This document shows, one piece after another, positions 24,020 to 31,978 of a stretch of 64,000 bases of DNA; within the stretch, counting starts at the first letter, position 1, and each line of letters begins with the position of its first letter. Under the pieces are notes generated by a model, which was not told the DNA's origin, ran no database searches, and saw nothing but the letters and a program-made list of their open reading frames with translations. The stretch comes from Changchengzhania lutea (lineage in GTDB: Bacteria; Bacteroidota; Bacteroidia; Flavobacteriales; Flavobacteriaceae): assembly GCF_006974145.1 (NCBI RefSeq), contig NZ_CP039456.1:2604499-2668498 (forward strand), given 5' to 3'. The position numbers were made by a program, and so were the translations under genes.

Positions 24020-25246
24020 ATGGATATTACTCTTCACAAATCACAAATCGCAAATCGTAAGTCTAAAATAACTATTACAGGATCTAAGAGTGAGTCCAAC
24101 AGGTTATTGTTGTTACAAGCTCTGTATCCTGAAACTCAACTTAAAAATATTTCAAATTCAGATGATAGCAATCTCATGATGGCCGCCCTAAAATCTGAAT
24201 CTAAGCTTGTAGATATCCACCACGCAGGAACCGCAATGCGATTTTTAACCGCCTATTTTGCTGTCAAAGATGGAAGGGAAACGGTATTAACCGGTTCTAA
24301 ACGCATGAAGGAACGCCCTATAAAAATTTTGGTTGATGCGTTACACCATTTGGGTGCTGAAATATCATATCTAGAGAATGAAGGATTCCCGCCGATAAAA
24401 ATCAAAGGTAAAAAATTGATTGAGCATCGCGTAGCACTTAATGCTAACGTGAGTAGTCAGTACATTTCGGCCTTGTTGCTCATCGCATCAAAACTAGAAA
24501 ATGGTTTAGAATTAACACTTAATGGGGATATCACGTCGATGCCCTACATAAAAATGACATTAAGCTTATTAGATGAATTAGGGATTGAATCTTCTTTTAA
24601 AAACCAAGTCATTACAGTGAAACCAAATACCAATCCTATAACTCCAAAAACGGTAGTAGTGGAGTCCGATTGGTCTTCAGCCTCATATTATTACAGCATT
24701 GCAGCACTCAGTAAGTTAGGTACAGAAATTACGTTGTCATCCTATAAACCAACCTCTTTACAAGGCGATTCGGCTTTAGCTGATATTTACAAACACTTTG
24801 GAGTAAGCTCAACATTTAATAACAATTCAGTCACTTTAAGGAAAGAATCTACAAACATGCAACCCTTAAATTTAGATTTGAAACATGCGCCAGATATTGC
24901 TCAAACCATAGCGGTAACTTGTTTCGGATTGGGCATAGCATGTCATTTGACAGGATTACACACCTTAAAAATTAAAGAAACGGATAGACTAGTCGCTTTA
25001 AAGACCGAAATAGAAAAATTAGGAGGACAAGTTCAAATTACAGATAAATCATTACAGCTGGAACCATCAAAAAAAATCCACCCAAATGTATCCATTGCAA
25101 CCTATAATGATCATAGGATGGCTATGGCCTTTGCACCTTTGTCACTTCGGGTGCCATTAATTATTGAAGATGCTGAGGTGGTATCAAAATCATATCCAAG
25201 CTTTTGGAACGATTTAAAATCTATAGGATTTAAAATAACTGAATAA
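24020..25246 (+). CDS. aroA: 3-phosphoshikimate 1-carboxyvinyltransferase (EPSP synthase)
   Basis: The 408-residue enzyme adds the enolpyruvyl group to shikimate-3-phosphate, feeding chorismate to the operon at 16838-20880. It shows GSKSESNRLLLLQAL (about residues 21-35), DIHHAGTAMRFLTAYFA (about 68-84), a KERPIKILVDAL segment (about 99-110), SSQYISALLLIAS (about 147-159), and the C-terminal LKIKETDRLVALK and TYNDHRMAMAFAPLSL. The first domain is shorter than in E. coli AroA, as is usual in Flavobacteriia. Residues 5-14 are encoded by a tandem TCACAAA-like heptamer at 24034-24061. Confidence 0.93.
   Translation: MDITLHKSQIANRKSKITITGSKSESNRLLLLQALYPETQLKNISNSDDSNLMMAALKSESKLVDIHHAGTAMRFLTAYFAVKDGRETVLTGSKRMKERPIKILVDALHHLGAEISYLENEGFPPIKIKGKKLIEHRVALNANVSSQYISALLLIASKLENGLELTLNGDITSMPYIKMTLSLLDELGIESSFKNQVITVKPNTNPITPKTVVVESDWSSASYYYSIAALSKLGTEITLSSYKPTSLQGDSALADIYKHFGVSSTFNNNSVTLRKESTNMQPLNLDLKHAPDIAQTIAVTCFGLGIACHLTGLHTLKIKETDRLVALKTEIEKLGGQVQITDKSLQLEPSKKIHPNVSIATYNDHRMAMAFAPLSLRVPLIIEDAEVVSKSYPSFWNDLKSIGFKITE
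24034..24061. repeat. Tandem heptamer inside the aroA 5' end
   Basis: TCACAAA, TCACAAA, TCGCAAA, TCGTAAG follow one another without gaps. Three heptamers make 21 bases, so gain or loss of three keeps the frame. Confidence 0.6.
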
Positions 25247-25261
25247 TAATTACCTAAATAC

Positions 25262-25293
25262 TTGACAACCCCTATCTTCAGATTGTATATTTG
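25262..25293 (+). promoter_or_regulatory. queA: queA promoter TTGACA-TATATTTG
   Basis: TTG (25262-25264, within TTGACA), a 21-base spacer and TATATTTG (25286-25293) give the best promoter match in the window. A 5' leader of about 120 bases follows before queA. Confidence 0.65.
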
Positions 25294-25341
25294 CAACTTT
25301 CCAATACCAATCAAGCAACAAATATCGCGAATAAAATAGAT

Positions 25342-25404
25342 ATGACTAACAATTTTGGTCAAACTACTAATGGTTGTTTGGGTGTTACAAATCACAATAA
25401 ATAA
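25342..25404 (+). CDS. Possible 20-codon upstream ORF in the queA leader
   Basis: Between the promoter and queA there is an ATG-started frame encoding MTNNFGQTTNGCLGVTNHNK and a TAA stop, 15 bases before queA. Five of its 20 codons are Asn and one is His. Codons of the NAC/NAT type are read by tRNAs that carry queuosine, the modification made with QueA. No terminator or clear alternative hairpin is seen, so translation and any role are speculative. Confidence 0.3.
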   Translation: MTNNFGQTTNGCLGVTNHNK

Positions 25405-25419
25405 AATAAAAACTAGCAA

Positions 25420-26469
25420 ATGAAATTATCACATTTTGGCTTCGAATTACCTGAAGAATTATTAGCAGAATACCCATCAGAACACAGAGATGAGGCACGT
25501 TTAATGGTTTTAAACAGAAAAGAGCAAACGATTGAGCATAAGTATTTTAAGGATATTATTGACTATTTTGATGAAGATGATGTTATGGTACTTAATGATA
25601 CCAAGGTGTTTCCTGCTAGATTGTACGGTAATAAAGAAAAAACAGGAGCGAGAATAGAAGTATTTTTGTTACGTGAGCTTAATGAAGAACAACGTCTTTG
25701 GGATGTTTTAGTAGATCCAGCACGTAAAATAAGAATAGGGAACAAACTTTATTTTGGTGAAGACGAAAATTTGGTAGCCGAAGTAATTGATAACACAACA
25801 TCTAGAGGGCGTACCTTACGTTTCTTATATGACGGCTCATATAAAGAGTTTCGTATTAAGCTCAATGAATTGGGTGAAACGCCACTTCCAAAATATATAA
25901 AAAGAGATGTAGAGCCAGAAGATGAGGGTCGTTACCAAACCATATTTGCAAAAAATGAAGGTGCTGTTGCAGCACCAACTGCGGGCCTGCACTTTTCAAA
26001 ACATTTACTAAAGCGTTTAGAAATCAAAGGTGTGAACTTTGCAGAAGTGACACTTCACGTGGGCTTAGGGACCTTTAATCCTGTTGAGGTTGAGGATCTT
26101 TCAAAACATAAAATGGACAGTGAAGAGCTTAAAATTAATGAACTTGCTGTCGATATTGTAAACACTGGATTGAAAAACAAAAAACGCATATGTGCAGTTG
26201 GTACAACAGCTATGCGTGCCGTAGAAAGTGCCGTTTCGTCTAATGGGAAACTTAATGAATTTGATGGATGGACTAATAAATTCATCTTTCCACCATATGA
26301 GTTTAGCATTGCGAATTGTATGATAACCAACTTTCATACACCTAAATCGACCTTATTAATGATGGCTTCAGCCTTTGCTGGTCATGACTTTATTAAAAAG
26401 GCTTATGATGAGGCTATAAAAGAGAAATATAAATTCTACAGTTATGGTGATGCCATGTTAATTATCTAA
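25420..26469 (+). CDS. queA: S-adenosylmethionine:tRNA ribosyltransferase-isomerase
   Basis: Builds epoxyqueuosine on tRNA by transferring the ribosyl part of SAM. The 349-residue protein begins [19 protein letters not shown], with [13 protein letters not shown] (about residues 21-33), [12 protein letters not shown] (about 56-67), [18 protein letters not shown] (about 179-196), [14 protein letters not shown] (about 208-221) and [18 protein letters not shown] (about 304-321), all QueA hallmarks. It stands alone with its own promoter and terminator. Confidence 0.96.
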   Translation: MKLSHFGFELPEELLAEYPSEHRDEARLMVLNRKEQTIEHKYFKDIIDYFDEDDVMVLNDTKVFPARLYGNKEKTGARIEVFLLRELNEEQRLWDVLVDPARKIRIGNKLYFGEDENLVAEVIDNTTSRGRTLRFLYDGSYKEFRIKLNELGETPLPKYIKRDVEPEDEGRYQTIFAKNEGAVAAPTAGLHFSKHLLKRLEIKGVNFAEVTLHVGLGTFNPVEVEDLSKHKMDSEELKINELAVDIVNTGLKNKKRICAVGTTAMRAVESAVSSNGKLNEFDGWTNKFIFPPYEFSIANCMITNFHTPKSTLLMMASAFAGHDFIKKAYDEAIKEKYKFYSYGDAMLII

Positions 26470-26475
26470 AATTTA

Positions 26476-26501
26476 GAGCCTTGTTTTTACAAGGCTTTTT
26501 T
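26476..26501 (+). terminator. queA terminator
   Basis: GCCTTGT (26478-26484), a TTTT loop and ACAAGGC (26489-26495), then six T bases. Confidence 0.88.
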
Positions 26502-26599
26502 ATTCGCTTTATTTTAATGTGCAGCAAAATGCTCTCCTAAATAATAAATTGAAATTCATATCCTCGTATTAATTAAAGTATAATCAAAAAACCTTTCAC

Positions 26600-26607
26600 T
26601 ATTTTTG
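26600..26607 (+). promoter_or_regulatory. rlmN: rlmN promoter -7 box TATTTTTG
   Basis: Matches TAnnTTTG eight bases before the rlmN ATG, implying a very short leader. Confidence 0.45.
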
Positions 26608-26615
26608 CACCACTT

Positions 26616-27656
26616 ATGGCAGATACTAAAAAGGATATTCGCGCTTTAACCAAAGAGCAACTTAGAGATTTCTTCGAAAAAGAAGGTGATAAGGCCTTTA
26701 GAGGAAATCAAGTTTATGAGTGGCTTTGGCAAAAGTCTGCACATAGTTTTGAAGCCATGACCAACGTTTCGAAAGAAACCCGTCAAATGCTTGAAGCTAA
26801 TTTTGTTATCAATCATATAGAGGTCGATCAGATGCAACGTAGTAATGATGGTACCGTTAAAAACGCGGTTCGATTGCATGATGGACTCATTGTAGAATCT
26901 GTATTAATACCAACAAAAACGAGAACAACTGCATGTGTGTCGAGTCAGGTAGGTTGTAGTTTAGATTGTAAATTTTGTGCCACAGCACGCTTAAAGCGTA
27001 TGCGAAATTTAAATCCAGATGAAATTTACGATCAGGTGGTTGCTATTGACAAGGAGAGTAGGCATTATTATAACAGACCTTTGAGCAATATTGTATTTAT
27101 GGGTATGGGCGAACCGTTGATGAATTATAATAACGTTATTAAAGCCATAGATAAAATTACGTCACCAGAAGGGTTGGGGATGTCGCCAAAGCGCATTACG
27201 GTATCAACTTCGGGCGTTCCTAAAATGATTAAAAAAATGGCAGATGATGCCGTGAAGTTTAACTTAGCCGTATCGTTACATTCTGCTATAGATGAAGTAA
27301 GAACATCCATCATGCCATTTAATGAAACCTTCCCATTAAAAGATTTAAAAGAAGCTTTAGAATATTGGTATGCTAAAACAGGCCGTACAATAAGTTATGA
27401 ATACGTGGTTTGGAAGGGTATTAATGATACTCAAAAAGATATTGATGCTTTCGTGAAATTTTGTAAATATGTACCTAGTAAAGTAAACATCATCGAATAT
27501 AATCCTATTGATGATGAAGATTTTCAACAAGCCTCTAATGAGGCCTTAGAGAACTATATTTATCATCTAGAAAAAAATAGAATTGTTGTCAATGTAAGAC
27601 GAAGCAGGGGCAAAGATATTGATGCAGCTTGCGGACAATTAGCTAATAAGTCTTAA
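26616..27656 (+). CDS. rlmN: Dual-specificity 23S rRNA/tRNA adenine-C2 methyltransferase
   Basis: Radical-SAM enzyme methylating A2503 of 23S rRNA and A37 of some tRNAs. The 346-residue protein has an N-terminal helical region (LRDFFEKEGDKAFRGNQVYEWLWQK), the cluster motif CSLDCKFCATARL (about residues 113-125), GMGEPLMNYNNV (about 165-176), SVSLHSAIDE (about 208-217) and the C-terminal resolving cysteine in DIDAACGQLA. All catalytic cysteines are present. It is monocistronic by position, 46 bases before the prenyl synthase. Confidence 0.96.
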   Translation: MADTKKDIRALTKEQLRDFFEKEGDKAFRGNQVYEWLWQKSAHSFEAMTNVSKETRQMLEANFVINHIEVDQMQRSNDGTVKNAVRLHDGLIVESVLIPTKTRTTACVSSQVGCSLDCKFCATARLKRMRNLNPDEIYDQVVAIDKESRHYYNRPLSNIVFMGMGEPLMNYNNVIKAIDKITSPEGLGMSPKRITVSTSGVPKMIKKMADDAVKFNLAVSLHSAIDEVRTSIMPFNETFPLKDLKEALEYWYAKTGRTISYEYVVWKGINDTQKDIDAFVKFCKYVPSKVNIIEYNPIDDEDFQQASNEALENYIYHLEKNRIVVNVRRSRGKDIDAACGQLANKS

Positions 27657-27686
27657 GTTACGTTTTATGAAATTCATCTATAATAG

Positions 27687-27694
27687 TATCTTTG
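27687..27694 (+). promoter_or_regulatory. Prenyl synthase promoter -7 box TATCTTTG
   Basis: TATCTTTG lies 8 bases before the ATG at 27703 and matches TAnnTTTG. Confidence 0.45.
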
Positions 27695-27702
27695 AGTATT
27701 AA

Positions 27703-28680
27703 ATGAAAATAGTAGAGCAAATAAAACTACCCATCGCTTACGAAATGGATCTCTTTGAGCAAAAGTTCCAGCTCTCTATGGCAAGTAAAGTAGCGTTACT
27801 TAACCGAATTACCCATTATATAGTCAATAGAAAAGGTAAACAAATGCGACCTATGTTCGTGTTTTTAGTTTCTAAAATGGTATCCAATGGTGAGGTGGGA
27901 GAACGTACCTATAGAGGCGCTTCGGTAATTGAGCTTATCCATACGGCCACTTTAGTACACGATGATGTGGTAGATGATAGCAATAGACGCCGCGGATTCT
28001 TTTCAGTGAACGCCCTGTGGAAAAACAAAATAGCCGTTTTAATTGGAGATTACTTATTATCCAAAGGCTTGTTATTATCTATTGATAATAATGATTTTGA
28101 TTTACTTAAAATTATTTCTATCGCCGTTCGTGAAATGAGTGAAGGCGAATTGCTTCAAATTGAAAAGGCTCGAAAATTAGATATTACTGAAGACGTTTAT
28201 TATGAAATTATCCGTCAAAAAACGGCAACACTCATTGCGGCATGTTGTAGTTTGGGCGCGGCTTCTGTAAAACCAGAATCGGTTCACGTAGAATCGATGC
28301 GCAAATTTGGTGAACTTATAGGAATGGCATTTCAAATTAAAGATGACTTGTTTGATTATGGCAATACGCAAATAGGAAAGCCGACCGGCATTGATATTAA
28401 AGAGCAGAAAATGACCTTGCCTTTAATTCATGTGCTCAACAATGTATCCAAGAGTGATAAAAATTGGCTCATTAATTCGATTAAAAATCATAATAAAGAC
28501 TCGAAACGTGTTAAGGAAGTGATTAGTTTTGTAAAGGATAATGGTGGACTTGATTATGCCGTTGAAAAAATGAAATACTTTCAAGCGGAAGCCCTTATTA
28601 TTCTTAAAACCTACCCAGAATCAGCATATAAAAATTCACTTGAACTTATGGTGAATTATGTGATTGATAGGAAAAAATAA
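27703..28680 (+). CDS. Polyprenyl synthetase (octaprenyl/solanesyl-type)
   Basis: The 325-residue all-alpha isoprenyl diphosphate synthase adds isopentenyl units to an allylic primer. The first aspartate-rich motif is LVHDDVVDDSNRRRG (about residues 85-99), preceded by GKQMRPMFVFLVSKM (about 45-59). The second is IKDDLFDYGN (about 211-220). Basic residues after the second motif (GKPTGIDIKEQKMTLPLIH) fit long-chain synthases that make the quinone side chain. Chain length cannot be read from sequence with confidence. Confidence 0.88.
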   Translation: MKIVEQIKLPIAYEMDLFEQKFQLSMASKVALLNRITHYIVNRKGKQMRPMFVFLVSKMVSNGEVGERTYRGASVIELIHTATLVHDDVVDDSNRRRGFFSVNALWKNKIAVLIGDYLLSKGLLLSIDNNDFDLLKIISIAVREMSEGELLQIEKARKLDITEDVYYEIIRQKTATLIAACCSLGAASVKPESVHVESMRKFGELIGMAFQIKDDLFDYGNTQIGKPTGIDIKEQKMTLPLIHVLNNVSKSDKNWLINSIKNHNKDSKRVKEVISFVKDNGGLDYAVEKMKYFQAEALIILKTYPESAYKNSLELMVNYVIDRKK

Positions 28681-28991
28681 GGGATCCTTCTCAAATATAC
28701 GATTTGTAATTTGTTGCTTTTGCTCATCTTCGTTCCTGAATGATATTCATCCTCTTGTTGTTTTAATCAAAATTCCCACAACCAATTAGACTTTTTTAAA
28801 ATGTCAATTTGACATATTTGTAATGCTAAATCTGTCAAATTGTTCGTTTTTAAGCGCTAAAATTTATAGTTTTTGTGTGCTTGGATACGATTTCTATTTT
28901 CATTCCATTTTGGCATTTTGTTTGTTTATTTAGTGTTGAAATCAACAAGGTTTCAAATTTGAAATAATGTTTAATTTAAAATTTTGTAATT
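28681..28991. other. Regulatory gap before hsp20
   Basis: The 311-base AT-rich gap contains no gene. It holds a TGTCAA/TTGACA palindrome at 28801-28815, a further TGTCAA at 28833, and TTTTGGCATTTTGTTTGTTTA about 60-80 bases before hsp20, a weak resemblance to a sigma-54 site. Confidence 0.5.
28801..28842. promoter_or_regulatory. TGTCAA operator-like sites upstream of hsp20
   Basis: ATGTCAA-T-TTGACAT (28801-28815) is a perfect 15-base palindrome. TGTCAAATTG follows at 28833-28842. Repeated half-sites upstream of a small heat-shock gene suggest a regulator site. The regulator is not identified. Confidence 0.4.
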
Positions 28992-29468
28992 ATGAGCAAT
29001 TTAGTAAATGTTCCTAAAAGCGGAAGTTTAGCAAACACTAATTCGAATGCAAACTCCCCACACTTGTCTACTTGGTTAGATGATATTTTCAATAGAGATC
29101 TCCCATCAATATTTACATCCAATTTTAATACAGGGATTACCTTACCAAAGGTTAATATTGAGGAAACTGCGGATGACTTTAAAGTATATGTGGCCGTACC
29201 AGGCCTTAAAAAATCAGATTTCCAAATAGATCTTGATAATCAATTACTGTCTGTCTCGACACAAAATCAGGAAGAAAATGAACACAATGAAAGAAACTAT
29301 ACTCGTAGAGAGTTTGGTTACTCCTCGTTTAAAAGAACCTTCAATTTACCTGAAATTGTGAACAGTGATGAGATTGATGCCAAGTATGAAGATGGTATTT
29401 TAAGTATTCACTTACCAAAAAAAGAAGAGGCAAAGCAAAAACCTGCTAGAAGCATCAAAATTTCATAA
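28992..29468 (+). CDS. Small heat-shock protein, Hsp20/alpha-crystallin family
   Basis: The 158-residue ATP-independent holdase has a Ser/Asn-rich N-terminal arm (1-50). An alpha-crystallin domain spans about 52-145: LPKVNIEETADDFKVYVAVPGLKKSDFQIDLDNQLLSVSTQ, RREFGYSSFKRTFNLPE, and IDAKYEDGILSIHLPKKEEA. It ends in a short basic tail with the IxI-like SIKIS anchor. It is expected to be heat- or stress-induced, and the repeated TGTCAA elements upstream support a dedicated control. A terminator follows. Confidence 0.94.
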   Translation: MSNLVNVPKSGSLANTNSNANSPHLSTWLDDIFNRDLPSIFTSNFNTGITLPKVNIEETADDFKVYVAVPGLKKSDFQIDLDNQLLSVSTQNQEENEHNERNYTRREFGYSSFKRTFNLPEIVNSDEIDAKYEDGILSIHLPKKEEAKQKPARSIKIS

Positions 29469-29508
29469 TTGGTTTCCTTGGATTTTTAAAAATAATTTGA
29501 GATAGGGA

Positions 29509-29535
29509 AGGGGTTGCATTGCAGCCCCTCTTTAT
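29509..29535 (+). terminator. hsp20 terminator-like hairpin
   Basis: AGGGGTTGC (29509-29517) / GCAGCCCCT (29521-29529) with one wobble, followed by CTTTATC, a weak U-tract. Confidence 0.6.
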
Positions 29536-29590
29536 CATCGACTCTTTATTACTTAAAGAAGGTAATGTATAACCAAAATATATTAAACCG

Positions 29591-30076
29591 ATGAAAACAC
29601 ATGTCTTATTATTTTTGATGGTTGCTTTATTGGGTAACAGTTGTAACGGTCAAAAAAATGATTATAAAAAAAATGAAAACAAAAAACAACAAGAAGTTGT
29701 TGTTGAAGTACCAAAAGGGACTTGGAGGGTAGATAAGGAATTTGATGAAAGCGGAAATTTAATCAGATATGATAGTATCTATTCGTGGTCATCAGATGAT
29801 AAATTACAGAATTTTTCATCTTTTGATAGAGATAGTCTATTACAATCCTTCAAATCTAAATTCTTTTCAGAATTTTCAGATTTTGAAAGCCAAGGATTTG
29901 AAGATGTTTTTGCTGAAGATTCACTGTTTAGTAAACAGTTCTTTAACGATGATTTTTTTGGAAGCGATTTTGGCAAGGAATTTATGGATCTTGACAAAAT
30001 AAGACAGCAAATGATGGAAAGACAGAAGCGGTTTTTAGAAAAATATCAAACTGAATTTATTAAGCCAGAAGAATAA
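29591..30076 (+). CDS. Acidic lipoprotein of unknown function
   Basis: The 161-residue protein has a lipoprotein signal (MKTHVLLFLMVALLGNSCNG, lipobox Cys at residue 18). A Lys/Asn-rich linker (KKNENKKQQE) follows, then a body rich in Phe, Asp and Ser (FKSKFFSEFSDFESQGFEDVF, SKQFFNDDFFGSDFGKEFMDLDK), and a C-terminal helix of charged residues (RQQMMERQKRFLEKYQTEF). No family is recognised. It lies after hsp20 on the same strand and ends 5 bases before the convergent transglutaminase gene. Confidence 0.7.
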   Translation: MKTHVLLFLMVALLGNSCNGQKNDYKKNENKKQQEVVVEVPKGTWRVDKEFDESGNLIRYDSIYSWSSDDKLQNFSSFDRDSLLQSFKSKFFSEFSDFESQGFEDVFAEDSLFSKQFFNDDFFGSDFGKEFMDLDKIRQQMMERQKRFLEKYQTEFIKPEE

Positions 30077-30081
30077 GGGAA

Positions 30082-31032
30082 CTACTGCTGTTGTTGTTGT
30101 TGTTGTACCAGTTCTAAATTAAGGCGGTAGCTATTGTCAATCGATTTTTCGGTACTTACCGGAAAAACAAGACCATCATTACTGTTTTTCTTTGTACTTA
30201 CTTTTACCATAACAAAAAGCTCATCATCCACGTCTCCTTTAAAGACACCTTTAACTGGTGCACAATCGGCATAATGTCGTCCTACAGCTAATTTGACATG
30301 ATGGTCACTGGCAATAGCATTATTTGTAGGGTCAATACCTATCCACCCGTAAAAAGGGATATAAGCTTCAATCCATGCATGGGTTGCACCTTCACCACGT
30401 GTATTGGCATCGTTTGGGCAAATATAGCCACTTACATACCGCGCTGGAATACCCAGCATTCTCACCATTTGAAGCAGAATATTAGCAAAATCCTGACAGA
30501 CGCCCGCTTTTAATTTCCAAACATCATCCAGTTTAGAATCCACCGTGGTGATGCCTTGGCTGTACGTGAATTTTTTATATATGTACTCGCAAAATTCGAG
30601 CACTATTTTAAAGGGTGTTAAACGGGTTAAATCATGGTTGGCTATAAATTCAAAAATGGCCTCGGTACCATCAAAAGATTTGTATTTTAAAAAATTAATA
30701 AATTCAATATTATTTTTTAAGGTTTTTAAAGCCTCCCACTGCTCATCAACAGCAACGGTGTCTTGAGGGAACAATTTTTCAGTAGTTAAAACTTCAATTT
30801 CAGATGTAATGGATAAATGATTATGAGGTTCAATATTCATAAAAGACCCTACAGTATTTCCATAAAAATCTGTGTAAGTTTCGATTTTAGGATTATTGCT
30901 AACTGTAATTTTTTGATTAATGACCTTTTGATGATCATCAACTATAGGGTACAACATAATTTGATTAGCGCCATCAATAACGAAGTTACTATAGCTGTAT
31001 TTTGTTAAGTGCTTTATATAATATGTTGGCAT
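30082..31032 (-). CDS. Transglutaminase-like cysteine protease/peptidase family protein
   Basis: The 316-residue protein has an N-terminal beta domain (about residues 1-90, YYIKHLTKYSYSNFVIDGANQIMLYP) and a transglutaminase core with a complete triad: Cys179 in KAGVCQDFANILL, His218 in THAWIEAYI, and Asp234 in GWIGIDPTNN. It ends in seven glutamines encoded by a (CAA)5(CAG)2 run. It follows the alpha-E gene by 8 bases. The set circularly permuted ATP-grasp, alpha-E and transglutaminase recurs in many bacteria and is proposed to form or cleave peptide-like bonds; the substrate is unknown. Confidence 0.88.
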   Translation of the reverse strand: MPTYYIKHLTKYSYSNFVIDGANQIMLYPIVDDHQKVINQKITVSNNPKIETYTDFYGNTVGSFMNIEPHNHLSITSEIEVLTTEKLFPQDTVAVDEQWEALKTLKNNIEFINFLKYKSFDGTEAIFEFIANHDLTRLTPFKIVLEFCEYIYKKFTYSQGITTVDSKLDDVWKLKAGVCQDFANILLQMVRMLGIPARYVSGYICPNDANTRGEGATHAWIEAYIPFYGWIGIDPTNNAIASDHHVKLAVGRHYADCAPVKGVFKGDVDDELFVMVKVSTKKNSNDGLVFPVSTEKSIDNSYRLNLELVQQQQQQQ

Positions 31033-31040
31033 TTTGAATC

Positions 31041-31967
31041 TTAATTAGCGTGTGAAAAGTAAACCGTATTGATACTTAAAGAAATACTTTTTATGTCTTC
31101 TTTAATCTCTTTAATAAAATTGTCAAGACCTTGTTGGTTGATACTGTCAATAGTAGTGTATTTTATAGTGCTTTCTAGCTTTCCAAGTAAAAATTCTAGA
31201 TTATTTTTTTCAAGTTCATCATTTTCTATTAATAAATTTATGTGCCTATTGAGCTTATTCACACAGTAATAAATGGATCTTGGAAACAACTTATCTTGAA
31301 ACACCATAGTAATGACATGATCTTCTTGAAAGGTGGATTTATGTTTTTTTAAATATAGTTGATACCCGCCAATTGATAATAAGAGGTTTTTCCAATAGAA
31401 ACTTTGTTCTAAACTATCTGAAGTCTTTGAGATCTCGGTAAGTTTTAAGGCTGTGAAATCTGTAATTTGTATAACACGTTCTAAGTATTTTCCAACATTC
31501 ATAAAATAATAAGACGCCCCGCGTTCTTGGGTGATATCCATATTACCATAATACAATAAATGAAACGACTTAAGGCGATCTAAAAAGACAATAGGGTCTT
31601 CTTCTTTTAAGTTTTTGGACAACTCTTTATCGGTTAAAAAGAGAAAATAATTATTTATGCATAACCATAATTCTCGCGAAATATGTTCTTGTACACTTCG
31701 GGCATTTTCTCTTGCCTTAGTCACAATATTTAATATGGAATTAGAATTATCTGGATTGAATACCATATAGTCAATACATTCGATAGGATCTTCCGTTGTA
31801 AATGTACTTTCTTTAGTGGTATAGTTTTTAATAATTGGCGTCCAAGAAAACAGCTCAGGAGAATCTTGGTTGGCAGAGAAATTCACCTTAAGCAAGCTTA
31901 CTATACCATTTCCGCGTTCCATATATCTATTCAACCAAATAAGATTATTTGCGACTCTACTTAACAT
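31041..31967 (-). CDS. Alpha-E domain-containing protein
   Basis: The 308-residue, mostly helical protein begins MLSRVANNLIWLNRYMERGNG, the signature of the alpha-E family. Later family stretches are ARENARSVQEHISRELWLCINNYF (about residues 86-109) and RGASYYFMNVGKYLERVIQITDFTALKL (about 144-171). It is always found with circularly permuted ATP-grasp proteins and has no known catalytic residues; it may be a structural or substrate-binding partner. It lies 11 bases downstream of the ATP-grasp gene. Confidence 0.88.
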   Translation of the reverse strand: MLSRVANNLIWLNRYMERGNGIVSLLKVNFSANQDSPELFSWTPIIKNYTTKESTFTTEDPIECIDYMVFNPDNSNSILNIVTKARENARSVQEHISRELWLCINNYFLFLTDKELSKNLKEEDPIVFLDRLKSFHLLYYGNMDITQERGASYYFMNVGKYLERVIQITDFTALKLTEISKTSDSLEQSFYWKNLLLSIGGYQLYLKKHKSTFQEDHVITMVFQDKLFPRSIYYCVNKLNRHINLLIENDELEKNNLEFLLGKLESTIKYTTIDSINQQGLDNFIKEIKEDIKSISLSINTVYFSHAN

Positions 31968-31978
31968 ATTTTATTTTT

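Noticed and set aside
28910-28945. Sigma-54 promoter before hsp20
   Set aside because: TGGCAT-N5-TTGTT lacks the GC of the -12 element; too weak to call.
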